From Suillus spraguei (Eukaryota; Basidiomycota; Agaricomycetes; Boletales; Suillaceae): a stretch of 64,000 nt of DNA. The stretch lies in the NCBI GenBank assembly GCA_016800925.1, contig JABCPU010000180.1:1-64000 (forward strand). Direction: 5' to 3'. Of this stretch, positions 20,912 to 32,435 are shown piece by piece. A program made the translations under genes and the position numbers. Each line of letters begins with the position of its first letter. Position 1 is the first letter of the stretch. The notes below the pieces were generated by a model. It had not been told where the DNA came from. It did not search any database and saw nothing but the letters and a program-made list of their open reading frames with translations.

Positions 20912-21528
20912 GTTAGAGAAATAATATTGGTAGTAAGATATTGTTGTATACAGTACAAGTCTGAAAAGGACGAGTCTCCATTCTCAAGAACACCATCTGA
21001 GCTGTTGAGCTCATACCCTGTAAGATTTTCGAGCCTCCGTTGGCGACGCAGGCGGATTTGAGCTCGTTTTTTATTTACCTGCAACGCAGACATAATTAGA
21101 TTTTGTACTAGCACTTGCCTTTGCGTTCGTTGTGGTATCTTGAGTAGTCCGTGTCGCTGGTGTGTCCGAGTCCGAAACAGAATTTATATAATAATTGCAA
21201 GTATATTCACCTATAAGGTAATACTTAGCATACATAGATAAGTTCATGAATCCAACGAGAATCGCATTGAAAATCAGTTCTCGCAGCTGCGCAGCGATTT
21301 TCACACGATTATCGAATTTTGAATCGTCTCATAATCCCACGTAGAATCGCTCCACAATCGTTCACTCTGACTACCACTATTGATTCTGTGTTGCTATCGA
21401 GCTCTTTAAAACATCACGTGATTCTGCCATCTGCCACGCTGGCACAACATAGTTCTGCCAGGTTCTGCCAGTTCTGCCGGCAGAACTACCTCGAAATAGT
21501 TCTGCCCACAGCACTAGCTGTCATTGAC
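20912..21528. other. Intergenic between gene X and gene A copy 2
   Basis: Minus-strand frames at 20890-21114 and 21071-21304 look like possible upstream exons of gene X (one encodes KKRAQIRLRRQRRLENL), but I cannot join them with confidence. The right part holds the gttctgcc repeats. Confidence 0.35.
21451..21508. repeat. gttctgcc repeats with a perfect 18-bp palindrome
   Basis: gttctgcc occurs four times; the third copy is part of the perfect palindrome agttctgccggcagaact at 21470-21487. It lies about 40-75 bp upstream of the TATA box of gene A copy 2 and is absent upstream of copy 1, so it could be a regulatory site gained or kept by one copy only. Confidence 0.6.
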
Positions 21529-21534
21529 TATAAA
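21529..21534 (+). promoter_or_regulatory. TATA box of gene A copy 2
   Basis: tataaa 45 bases before the ATG at 21579, in a block shared with copy 1; the match between the two loci begins just before this element. Confidence 0.6.
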
Positions 21535-21578
21535 GGGGGACAATCGATATCTTCATCTCGATATAACGTTCCCCAGTA

Positions 21579-23526
21579 ATGCTGTACTGGATATCCCTCG
21601 CGCTTATCTTGGCGACTAACGTTGTTGCGTTCACTGACCCACCCTGTCCAGGATCTAAAGAGTTGATCGATCTACCGTCCCAATGCCAGGCACGTGCCTG
21701 GGTGAGAGCACCTGATATGGTTCCTGGCGATATTATCGCGGGCGATGTCAAGGTTAAACTCAGCGGACCATGCAATGACGCAGAAAACTATGTGCTAGGG
21801 TTGCGCTATAAGGAGAAAGTGTTCTGGAAATTGAGGCAAGGTGTTGTTTTGTCTCTCTCGTATCCTCCACTGAACATCCCGACAGACGGGAAGATGCGCC
21901 GATTCCGAAAATGCCTATATATAATGAGACGTTCATGAACAGTGATTTGTTCAGAGTCCGTCCTTTCCGGAACTTCGGAAATTTAGACTATAACGAACCT
22001 GAATGGAAGGCGTGCGAGGACTCAGTTCAGAATAAGGATTTGTGGTCTATTCACGAGGAGGAACGGACCGCCTTTGAGATCAAGAGTCCTCTAGCCGATG
22101 CAGGGAAAGGTGCGGTTTGAAATTTCGAATAGACTGAGAGTTTAATGTCGAGAACAGGTCCATTGTCAAGAAACTTCACGACCCGATTTGGAGTTCTGGT
22201 ACCAAACACAAACTACCCTCCAGGATTAGATTGTCGTACAGGTTTCATGACTACCGGGGAACGACTGATGTAAGAGCATCCTTTATTGATTTCGTCCTGC
22301 ACTCAATATCGTTACAGATAATATCCAGCGAATCGATCTACGAGTACTTTGTCGAAATCGGGTTTAGCAACGGGACCACTTCAGAGATACGTGCGGGAAT
22401 GACAGCCTTCACCCCGTTCTACCTCCCCACAGAAAACAACTCTCCCAGTGTCAACGTATCTCTGTCTCCGGGACTCGTACAACCTGGTTATAACATGAAG
22501 CCATCAAAGCCATCAGTAGACGAGCTGTGGAGCAACTACACGATTGAAGTATCTTTTCCAGAAGGAATTCACGTTTATCGAAGTACGTTTCAGTGAAATA
22601 GAAACCTCAACCTACTGGTTTCTGATTGCATACTTTCCAGACTCATCCGTAAACATCACAGCCATTGTTCATCGAACAGGCTATACGAATCGGACAGAGA
22701 TTCCTGTGCAGCTGTGTGCATTTTCTGAGAATGGCATTGAATGGCATTCTCAGGAGCTCCAGAACCGATCACAGCCATTTCCACCGCCCACCAAGGGGTT
22801 AGTCCCTTCCGTTGACCCCTTGCAGCATTGGGGATTCTATCAAGGCGTACCAGGCTGTCATTCCCCATGCAGAGAGATTAAATTCGCAGCAACTCCTGTA
22901 CCCTCGACTCTCGAGAGCCACATTTTTTCCTCGTCTTCCGAACCGCTTTCATTATCCCTTTGCGTGAATAATGATGCTGTTCCCGATTTTTCAACATACT
23001 ATCAGAAACTTGGACATCGCGTCAAGTTGAATCTCCAGATCACACCTGATCCATCAGAGTCATGGGATAACGAATTCGAGAAGATACATTGGGAACAGCA
23101 GATTCCAGATGCGGATGAATCTGACTGGGTACCCTGGACGCGGACACCGACACCGACTCGTCGCCGATTCCTTTCCGGCGACGCCAATGTGCTGTCAGTC
23201 ATTCCAACGCAGGAGCAGGAACCTGTGCGATCAACGCCAGTCCACTACCTGTCTGACACAGCTCGCCAGCCAGTGTTCGTCGATTCATCGGACATCGCTG
23301 ACCTTCGTTTGATATCGCCGAGGAACGCGATCTCATTGCGCCACTTGCGCAGCCGTCTATCAAGGTTTTTGCCATGGGAGAAGAACTTCCGCACAGATAT
23401 TGCACTGCCGGTGACATGCGGTACCCGATATACGTCGGAGACACCTGGGTCAAGAAAGTATTACCTAAGATTGTCGATGATCAACACGAGAAAGATACCG
23501 TGGACCACTTGTTCGTCGTGCAATGA
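21579..23526 (+). pseudogene. Secreted protein A, copy 2 (full 3' end, several frameshifts)
   Basis: Same signal peptide, introns and ectodomain as copy 1. It keeps the genuine 3' end, which in the right frame reads QPSIKVFAMGEELPHRY and ends at tga 23524-23526. Single-base losses relative to copy 1 or to the frame are visible near 21910, near 22250 (acaggtttcatgactacc) and at about 23318 (tcgccgagg versus tcgcccgagg), so no intact product can be made from this sequence as given. Either the family is decaying or base-level errors have accumulated here; the function is unknown. Confidence 0.65.
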
Positions 23527-25213
23527 TGACAATCACCAATTGATGTAATAATGCCGTAGTATGTGGTCGAGTAATTTATGATTTCAATTGATCTGCTACA
23601 CGAAGATCCTTCAATGAGTTGGTTGCTCCCAATTCCCAATTGGCATAGTCCATCTCCATCTTGACACTAAGTCCGGATCACTAGGATTAGCAGCTGAGTA
23701 GAACCCGGCGCTGTAATCCCACAACAACGTACGTAGGTCAAGTTAGACGCAAGGCAGGGCTGTTAATACAAGACCTTACCAACGACCGACATCCAAAGGC
23801 ATAGCGGTGTGAAGCCTCTGTAGATCGTGGTGGCGCAGGTACTCCCAGACTCCAAATAGACCTTCGCGTAAGTGTAGCAAACAACTCCACAATCAAGGTA
23901 TGAAAGCGACAACAAAAATATGATTTCCATGAGGCCGCAGTGCTTAGGTATCTTGCTAACCAAAGGCTAAGTCATCGACCACCCTATGGCATCGGCTATT
24001 ACAATACTGGGAAGCAGATGCTGGTCTTCGTTCGATCGTGTAAGATATCCCCAAAATGTGGACCTCCGAGGAAACCATTCATGAACGATCTTGATTGAAG
24101 GCAACATAAAAAGAACCCGTCGTTCAGTAAATTTTCGAACCTGTGCAGTCCAAGAGAAACAGATTTTGATTCCGCTGTGGTGACTACTTGGCTAAGACCA
24201 GTTAAGATACACCTCGGACGAAACCATACATGTGTGAATGTCAAGGTGTGTTCCAACAGACGGAACTTGATGTGTCTGGGGCCGACGCCGACTCTGGGCA
24301 GATGATAGGATGATACTGAGAAAGATCCGAAAACCATCTTTGTGCAGTCACTTTCGCACCCATGTCTGTCACCTGGTCATAGGTAATTAGTCATGGCTGG
24401 TGGGGCCCGGGTTCGCCTTCAAAGCATCAAGTCAAAATTTGTGACTGTTTAGTTGTTCGACGGGGCCGACTTACCAATGGTTAATCCACCCGCAAAGAAT
24501 ACGCTAGCTCGAACAAATAATTTCGCCCTTTTATTCTTCCACTCTCGGGGCGGCAGCGGTGAATTTGCAATCTGGGAGTTTAATCGCGGTCCCGCCATGA
24601 CCCTTCGCAACTAGGGATGTGAAAATTCGCACGAAACTTGGCGCGAGGATTTCGTGCATGGTCCCTATGATACCTCCAAAACCCGATAGTTTGAAGCTGT
24701 CAAAGGAGTCAAAGGTCACAATTTACGCGTTGACAAGGACTCGGGAGTCGGATGTCTATCCAGTAATAAGTCCTGCACGTCAGCACCCTTGTCAAGCTCG
24801 GACTGACGTACGCGCATAGAATCCGGGAAAGCATTGTAACAGCCACTACGATCATCGGGAGAACTCCTGTGGAGGGTGCCTGTAGTATCACAAAATTCAC
24901 GAGTCACCTGAATGTAGGCCCCGCTGAGACAGCTCCGGTCGAATGTCATAGCATGGATCCATAAAATACGATAAGGAGCACTTGAGTTTTCATTACTCCC
25001 CGCTTGGCCAGTTCGCTGAGGGAATCAGAAGGAACGAATCAAGTACTGTAGGTCCGCGGTTAGTATGCACGTACGTACACTTCACACATACCTTGCTTAG
25101 TCAGCAAGGGATCTTAACACGTATAGTTCAACGTCACTTGCAGTAGCCATTCTTAAGCTTCATCTTCTGTTACGACCGCAACATACCCTTCACAAACTTC
25201 ACATTCCTCTCAA
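23527..25213. other. Intergenic, no recognisable gene
   Basis: About 1.7 kb with only short frames. The longest, 24716-24949 on the minus strand, encodes a 77-residue Cys-containing peptide that I cannot assign. This segment is missing from the collapsed copy of the block (gene A joins Derlin directly at ~18630). Confidence 0.4.
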
Positions 25214-26244
25214 ATGGCCGAAATTCTCGCTGAAATTCCAAAATTCCGCCAGTAACGCGTTTTCTCGTTATATCATCTCTCGGCATCACCGTCCCAGCCA
25301 TTATGAATCTTGTTTCGCCATGGAGGCTCATCTTTTTGTTAAAGTCTGTTGCTAAAGATTTTGAAGTGCGTCATATGCTTCTTATTTATGAGCTTGAACG
25401 TCTGAGTCTAATGGTTCTTGATATCAATCATAGTTATGGAGATTATACACAAGTTTCTTCCTCGGAAGTAAGCGCCATGTCATTATGATCTATGTAGCAC
25501 TATGCGAACTTATTGTACATTTCAGGTATGAACCTGAACTATATTTTCGAACTTGCCATGCTCTAGTAAGTACCGTATGTCTTTCTCACTCGATCAAGAA
25601 CCCAACAATTCATGGTTTAAAGCCGCAACTCGAACGCGCTTGAATCAACTCACTACGAGCGCCGTTCCTCCGACTACGCCTGGCAACTCTTTCTTGCTGG
25701 CCTCGCTCTAGTCGTACGTCCCATATGTCACTCACGCCATTCATGACTTCACATTTCACATTCTTAATAGGCGGTGAATCGTCCCATCCAATCTTTCTCG
25801 CATACGCGCGCCATGCTTCATGCACTCACCTACTTGATGTGTTCCCTATCCCCACCAGGCACACAAACGAGCGTCATGGGTCTCATCACCATCCCTATCT
25901 CATATTTCCCATACGCACTCTTAGGCATGGACCTCCTCACGGGTGGGACAGGTGCCGCTGCACAGGGCGTGAGCGGGATGCTCGTTGGACACGCGTGGTG
26001 GTGGCTAGTCTGGGGATCTGGCATTGGCTCAGGTGGTGTCGAACAGGGCATGTACGCGGGGTGGGGACGTGCTCCTGCGTGGCTGAAGAGCTGGTTTGGC
26101 GAGCGTGAAGAATATGGACGTGCGGGAAGCAGGAGGGGTGCAGTGCAGGCGTTTGCACCAAGGCAGCGCGCTGAGGAGGCTGCTGCTGCGGGACGGGTGA
26201 CGGGACATAGCTGGGGGACTGGAAGGAGATTGGGAGGGTCGTAG
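25214..26244 (+). CDS. Derlin (Der1/Dfm1 family), one-base frameshift in exon 1
   Basis: Five exons: 25214-25365, 25434-25467, 25526-25565, 25623-25713, 25771-26244. The product matches Derlins: LVSPWRLIF, SDYAWQ, SPPGTQTSVMGLITIP, YFPYALLGMDLL, AAAQGVSG and GHAWWW are hallmark strings, with about four to six membrane spans and a hydrophilic C-terminal tail. Derlins are rhomboid pseudoproteases of the ER membrane that work in retrotranslocation for ERAD. Expected length ~263 aa. Exon 1 is one base short: MAEILAEIPK is in one frame and IPPVTRFL in another, the loss falling at about 25232-25242. All splice sites look good, so the lesion is either very recent or an assembly error. The channel gene lies 1.8 kb downstream. 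Confidence 0.82.
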
Positions 26245-28036
26245 TTCGGGAGAGGCTGAGCTTTTTTTGACGTGCTGTGTGGTGATATATTTCATCATTC
26301 TTATCTCGGCCTCCTGGACGAAACGTCAAGAAATAATGATTATGGTTTATCTCTCCTAGATCTCAGAAGCCCGGTTATGGTGTCGTTATCTACCGAAAAT
26401 CCTTACATGACTTGGTAGTCAAAAGTGCATTTACGTGCTCACCCCCACGTACAACATTGTTGTTATATCACCTCAATCTCCATTGTTACATGTCAAGGGT
26501 CAGTTCAATGTATGGCCGCTACTTGCGTAAGATCTCACAAGTGAACCATCAAATGTACCAATCACTAGAACATTGACAGGTTAAATTATGGTTATCAAGG
26601 CAGCTCGAATCGCTCCCATTTTCACACCAAAATGAATACAATATCTGTCAAGCCAGGCCGCCGCTATCATTGATCAACCTACTAGATCACACACATCATT
26701 CGCAAACGTTAAACGCAGACTGATAAGCCCCAATGTCGTACAACAATACAAATCGCAGACTCCAAACTATCAAACACCTCTCTGTAGACTTTGATATCTG
26801 TCGTGCCACACAGGGGGTTGAAGATCCCACATTCTCAGCTCCTACCTTTTGCACTTTGAGGTGCCCCCTTGAGCTAGAGGTTCAGCCGTCTACCTTTGGA
26901 ATCCGAGTCTTCTCATTTGGCTTTGTGAACAGGATCTTGAGCGTTCCAGTCACTGGAAGCAACCCAAGCAATTTCAAGGTTGTCTGATAAACCCTGCTCC
27001 CCGTGGACCGTCCGAGTCTGTCGTCTGGCGCAAACGACTAATTTCAGTATCATACTATGTGCAGTCGAAAAGGTGCTCACAGTCTACAGAAGCATCGCCA
27101 CCTCTACGCTAACTGGCATCTTTGCGAATGTCTTTGAGTATTCAGCGGGTGAATCACGACACCCTCTGCGTCCCTAACTCGGAACTACGACGGGCACACT
27201 CTCGAGCCTGAAAATATCCGCAAGTTAAGACAGTGATGTAGTGCGTGTGGCCGTGGATCCCTGTGTGTCCTTCAGCATGTGACAGCCTATTGCAATTTGT
27301 TTACCCTTACCTCGAAGCTGAGCGGCGCTGTTTGTACCTCCCGCGGCCTTCCTCGGAGAGAACTTAACTTATTATTGAGGATGATGATATGGTTCAGACT
27401 TGATCCAGGCACCGAACTAGAATCAGCCGGAACTCCGTCACCTCTGCAAACCGCAGGCCCAGCCATCGTTGGCACTCTTAAAGTCCTCAAGGGATTCCGC
27501 TCCATGGATTCGGAGAGAGGCTCACTCTAGAACACAAAGTTTAGTAGATCTGACCTGTGCTCCCGGCATTCTTCAACAACTGGATGACCCCTGCAGTGTA
27601 TTTGATGAATGATATAGTTAGAAGTTGATTCAGACTGGCAAATGAAACGGATTATCATGGAGTCTGGATGATGCAACTAGTAGTCGAGGCCATCGGTCGA
27701 ATGATACGGAGACATGACAGTTGACGTGCGGTCCGAGCGGCGAGTAATCTTTAATGAAGATTTGTGTTGGACTCTCCCACGTCAGTGGGAGTCAGGATAA
27801 GGCTGACGCGCTGATGGCCCATGAAAGTCTATGCATGAACTACAGGGTCCATGCCGGATCAACAGGATGGCGTTGATACAATGTAACGGAGCATGCCAGG
27901 CCCCCGGCGGTATATAACCTTTTTTGTCCTGCACAGAACATGAGTTATGGCCGTCGACGATAACCACGTCGATACATAAGTACTAGTACATGCATTGACA
28001 GTGCAACGATCCTATCACCCCATCCATGCATCATTC
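26245..28036. other. Intergenic between Derlin and the channel gene
   Basis: No frame longer than about 85 codons and no recognisable motif. The upstream leader of the channel gene, with a possible extra 5' exon, may lie in the last 100 bases. Confidence 0.4.
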
Positions 28037-31000
28037 ATGGCCTTACAGACCCTGATAGCCCTAATATTCGCCTTCAAGTCTATCCGACGGACGAGGGAAC
28101 GTGACCCAGAGAAGGGTCCGGAGACCCTCAGTGAAACTCCCAATGTAAACAGAAACTCAGGCGCTCGGGCTCACGACGACGACAACGAAATTGATGCGAA
28201 TGAAGAAAAAGAGGCGGTCCAGCAAATGGACATTGACGATGATGAGGACGACTCACCCCCTGATGAATCTGCCAGCGACGTCTCAGGCCCGCGGCAGACC
28301 GACTCGCTTCAGTCGCCTTCCCTCGATTCTCCTGACGAACGTCCGTCGTTGTTTGCTCGGGTGAGGACATTCATATTCCCCTCCTCATCGGACAACTTGT
28401 CCTACGTACCAAACTACCGGTACGCCCCCCTTATAACCGGCATAGTGATACCATTCTCGATCTTGCTCGAGATTCCAGGCCTCACCGGGTACTGGTACAT
28501 CCGCACCGAGAATTACAAAACCGTCCAGACTCATTCTAATCCAGTCTTATTGGATATTGGCCTCGCATTTAGTATGACTTGCGCCGTCCTTGCTAATTTA
28601 TGCATCATCTTAAGGTTTCTTGAGAAGCGGGTCCTGACAACGACAATTTTGTGTATTATATTTCTGTCTATCCACGGTTTGTACCTCAATTCGAGCAAAG
28701 TCATGTATTAACCTGACGTACAGATATTATCAATATCATCGCTCTCACCGTCTTTGGCGTGATGCACCGATTCAACGACGGGTTTACCTACAGTGAAGCA
28801 TTCTGGATGACTATCTGCTCCACCGTCGTATCAGTAATCACCAATGTAACCCTCATCGTAGACCTTATATGCACTCCTAATTTCAAGACAAGCGGTATGT
28901 ATTTCGTGTCCTATTTTCTTCACTCGCCGTCCTAACATGATACAGGCAGTGGCCTCACCCGCAAGCAGCGCACGCTAATGATCATGCTCATAATCCTATT
29001 TGTCTACATCGCACTTGGCTCTTTAATCAATTCATTCCTTCTCTCTCTGAGCTTTATCAACGCACTCTACTTCACTGTAACGACAATCGAAACTATTGGC
29101 TTTGGCGATATTGCACCCGATTCAGTTGCGTCAAGAGTATTTATATGCTTTTACGCTGCGTTTGGTATCGTGAATCTTGCCGTGGTGGTGGGTATGGTAC
29201 AAGAGACAGTGAGAGAAGGGCTACAAGTCGGTTATTTACGTCGCCTGCGGGATATTCGAGAACGACGACGTGCAGCACGGCGACGAAGAAATGCAGAAAG
29301 GCGATGGCGTTCGGCGGTCATTTGGAGATTGCGAGACAAGGGTGCCAAGGTGTGGGTTCGAAAATGCCGTTCGACACCCAACTCTCTTTGGGCCAAGGTC
29401 AAGAGAATGTTTCTCAGTGCTACAGAAAAGATCCCGCACCCTTTGGATCATACTCGGGGAAAGCGTCTGAACCTCGAGGCGCTCACACATCCTGAGTTGA
29501 AAGCGGCGGCAATGGAGGCGGGCGTTCCACTTGAGACATTGCTCCCACCACAGTTTTACGAAGCGCAGATGCAGAACGATGACGACGATGACAATGCTGA
29601 TGACGAGGTGAGTGTTTTTTTGCCTCTGTTTGATGTGGTGCTCATGAAGGGAGAAGATTGCGAGCGTTTACCCTCCCTTGTCCGTCCCGCATTCAGTATA
29701 TGGTATGAATGTGCGGCGTGGTGCGAACCGGATGCTCACACACCAGCGGCTTGGTGCCATGGCAGCGCTCCTAACGAGATTTGCGATCAAAGTTTCTCTA
29801 CAACACGAAGGACCTATACCACAGACCGCTGTCAGCGGCGTCAGAACTCCTAGCGATGACTCTGTTCCGAACAATAAACGTGGCTTGAGTATCGGTGCGG
29901 ACAGCTCAGATGGAAGCGAACATAACACTGGAAGCTCTACAACACTCGCAACAACCTCGAGCAGCCGCGATATGAATGACAAATACGACTCAATGGTCGC
30001 GAACAAGGAGAAGCATGTTCTTGTTTTCCGCTCGTTCTTTGCATGGACATTGTTCATTGTGTTCTGGCTGGTGAGTTTGGCCCTCCCGACATCATGTGTA
30101 TGTCGAGCGATCTGACAAACGTCGTAGGCTGGTTCTGCGATATTTAGTCTGACCGAAGGCTGGTCATATGGCTCGTCTATATATTTTTGTTAGCCTTTCA
30201 AGTCATTGTCCCCTCGGAGCGTCTGACTTTAACTTGCAACGTGATATTTAGGTTTTATTTCATTCACAACGATCGGGTATGGTGACCCCGCGCCCAAGAC
30301 GCCTGCAGGGCGATCTGTGTTTGTCGTGTGGGCTCTGCTTGGTGTTGCCACAGTCACCGTATTGGTTTCTGGTGCGTGCTTGTTATTTTTTTGTCTTTTC
30401 TGACTTTGACCTTGATTTTGGCTCCCTTCAATTGCATGCACATCCTTCGTTGTTCTAATGCTCGCATTAATATCTCAATATTTCTATGTGACGTTCAATT
30501 GCAGTCGCCTCCGAGGCTTACTCAAAGCGCTACAAGGCGATGCTCCAAAGCGACTCTTTCGAGCGAGCCGTAACGACGTATCGCAATCGTACAAAAAAGT
30601 TATATATGACGAGGACACGGACCCTGTCCTTGTCTGAACCCCAGCCTCCGAGCCAAACCCCAAACCAAAGCCAGATCCAGACTCAATCGTTGACTCCAGC
30701 CTCTCCAAATGCAAATGTCCGCTTCCAGCCCCACGTCCCTTCTGCAGGTCTCCGACTACGCACGACACTTTCTCTTGAGCAGGACGACGATGGCGGCGAG
30801 GGGAGCCAGCAACCACAAGACACACAAGTGAACGTGAACGCACCGGATTCCAATCTACGTGCACAAGGCTTGCTCGAGACGCTCCCGAGGCACGTCTTAG
30901 ACGAGACGCATTCGTTCCAGGAGTACATGTGCTGTCTGGAGAGCAGTGGCGGTAGTTCGAACGCACACGTGAATGAGCGGCTAAAGGCGCTCCTGGACGA

Positions 31001-31451
31001 CGTGGTTGGCGTGGATGATATGAATGAGAGCATGAAAATGGAAATTTTGAGGGATAGGGATACGAGGCGGGTAAGTCGACCTTCGCTTACCGTTCGACGA
31101 AGGAGTTAACTTTTGAACTTTTCAGACGCTCGTAATGTTAAGTATCGAGAGTGAGTTTCCATTTTCTTGGGTCGTCCGAGGGTATCAAATTGACTATTGG
31201 ATGCAGAATCGCTGATGGAGCTTATGACCATTGCGGAGGAGGCGATTACAGCGATGAATGACCGTGACCGTGTCAGTGCGGCCTTGGGTGGACGGGCTGA
31301 TAATGATGTTAAAGGTGGCAAGCGCTGTTGGAGGCAACAATCGACAAACATTGACGGCATGCTCTCATGGGCGCACTTGACCCGAACTAGGCCGTCACAA
31401 GCAATAAGCTTGAAAAAATCAGGTGCGCGCATAGCACACTTTGAGGGATGA
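28037..31451 (+). CDS. TOK1: TOK1-type outward-rectifier potassium channel (~967 aa)
   Basis: Exons: 28037-28676, 28724-28894, 28946-29607, 29657-30070, 30128-30188, 30252-30371, 30505-31070, 31126-31150, 31207-31451; all phases agree. The protein has the fungal TOK layout of eight membrane spans and two pore loops: four spans, then pore 1 with TIGFGD at 320-325, then pore 2 with TIGYGD at 656-661. It conducts K+ across the plasma membrane and sets membrane potential. The N-terminus is acidic ([17 protein letters not shown]). An unusually long cytosolic linker (~270 aa) between the pore units begins with an Arg-rich stretch ([16 protein letters not shown]). The C-terminal tail is ~270 aa. The start is uncertain: 28037 is the first ATG in frame, but a small upstream exon is possible. 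No lesion was seen. Confidence 0.9.
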
Positions 31452-31499
31452 AAGGTCAGGACCTTTATCCCCAATTCTCAGTTTGAATGCTCACCCATC

Positions 31500-31970
31500 A
31501 TCATGCAGTGCTTCATCCATTCAGAACAAGCCTCTGCACGCCCAATTCCATGACAAGCTTACGACATGGTCCTATCTTTACGTCGTACGAGTCGCCTGCT
31601 CCCTGTTTATTGCAGCAGTAACGAATTGTAAAGTACGTTCGCCGTTTCTTTTTCTTTATTTGTCGTCGAACACAATACTCGAATATCCCGCCTATTTCGC
31701 ACTCTCGAAGTATGGTCTCATCGCCTGCAGTGGCAGTAATGAGGCGAGCATTATCATTATTAAAGTCAACACCGTCCTTGGGCGGCGCAGTTCTACCTCC
31801 GAAGGTGAAGATGGATGGGAAGATCCATGGCATTGCTAGTACCCTCTGTAGCCATTTTCCAGAAACGATTCTGGAGATAAGTTCGAACTCTGCCGGCGGC
31901 CCGGCGCCAAATATAAATTGTGGAGTAACGAAGGGGTGGCGGGCATAAAGTCGAAAATGGAAATCGCGCC
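31500..31970 (-). pseudogene. 3' fragment of gene X beside the full channel gene
   Basis: Homologous to 19855-20350, including IFTFGGRTAPP and the Lys-rich tail KKKKRRT. The 5' exon of gene X (MQNDAVS...) is absent: similarity fades beyond about 31965. A deletion relative to the other copy removes the codons for a stretch near LATEAEGTSN. It is convergent with the channel gene, about 50 bases from its stop. Confidence 0.6.
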
Positions 31971-32435
31971 GGAACATCGACACCGCCAGCGCCACCCTCA
32001 GCTCGAGTACTTGCACTGCGCGCATCCGCATCCGAGACTTAGGCTGATATATGGCTTACTTACTTGAGATGCTCCGTATTGTACCAGTCACGTGTCTGAC
32101 TTGCTACATGCCCATGAGAGATAGTTTTTAATTATATAATTAGTAGATATTGGTCAGCACGTCGTAGGCTATTCTCTGAGTCGGTTTCACGCATCATGAA
32201 CTTCTACCACCGATAAGTTCTACCATTATGCAAGTCACTATCAGCATCATGATGCTAGTTTACTTGCTACATACTACCCGGTCTTGTTTGATATCATGGT
32301 TCGGGTCCCGGCTATTAGTACCGACAAGTAGCGACATCTTGGCTACTAATCTGAGAGGGTACATAACCGGATCCTGTTTAAGGCTCTGAGCTTCAAAACA
32401 AGACAACAACGAAGCCCAGCTGGCACTCTCACGAC
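31971..32435. other. Intergenic; start of the permease duplication unit
   Basis: No gene. From about 32260 the sequence matches 38190 onward (cgggtcccggctatta, gagggt(a/t)cataaccggatc), so this is the left part of the duplicated permease block. Confidence 0.5.

Noticed and set aside
25937..26329. Pro/Ser-rich minus-strand frame of 130 codons
   Set aside because: Shadow of the Derlin last exon, which has clear family motifs on the plus strand.
30484..31033. Long minus-strand frames opposite the channel tail
   Set aside because: They are antisense to exon 7 of the channel gene and disappear at its introns.
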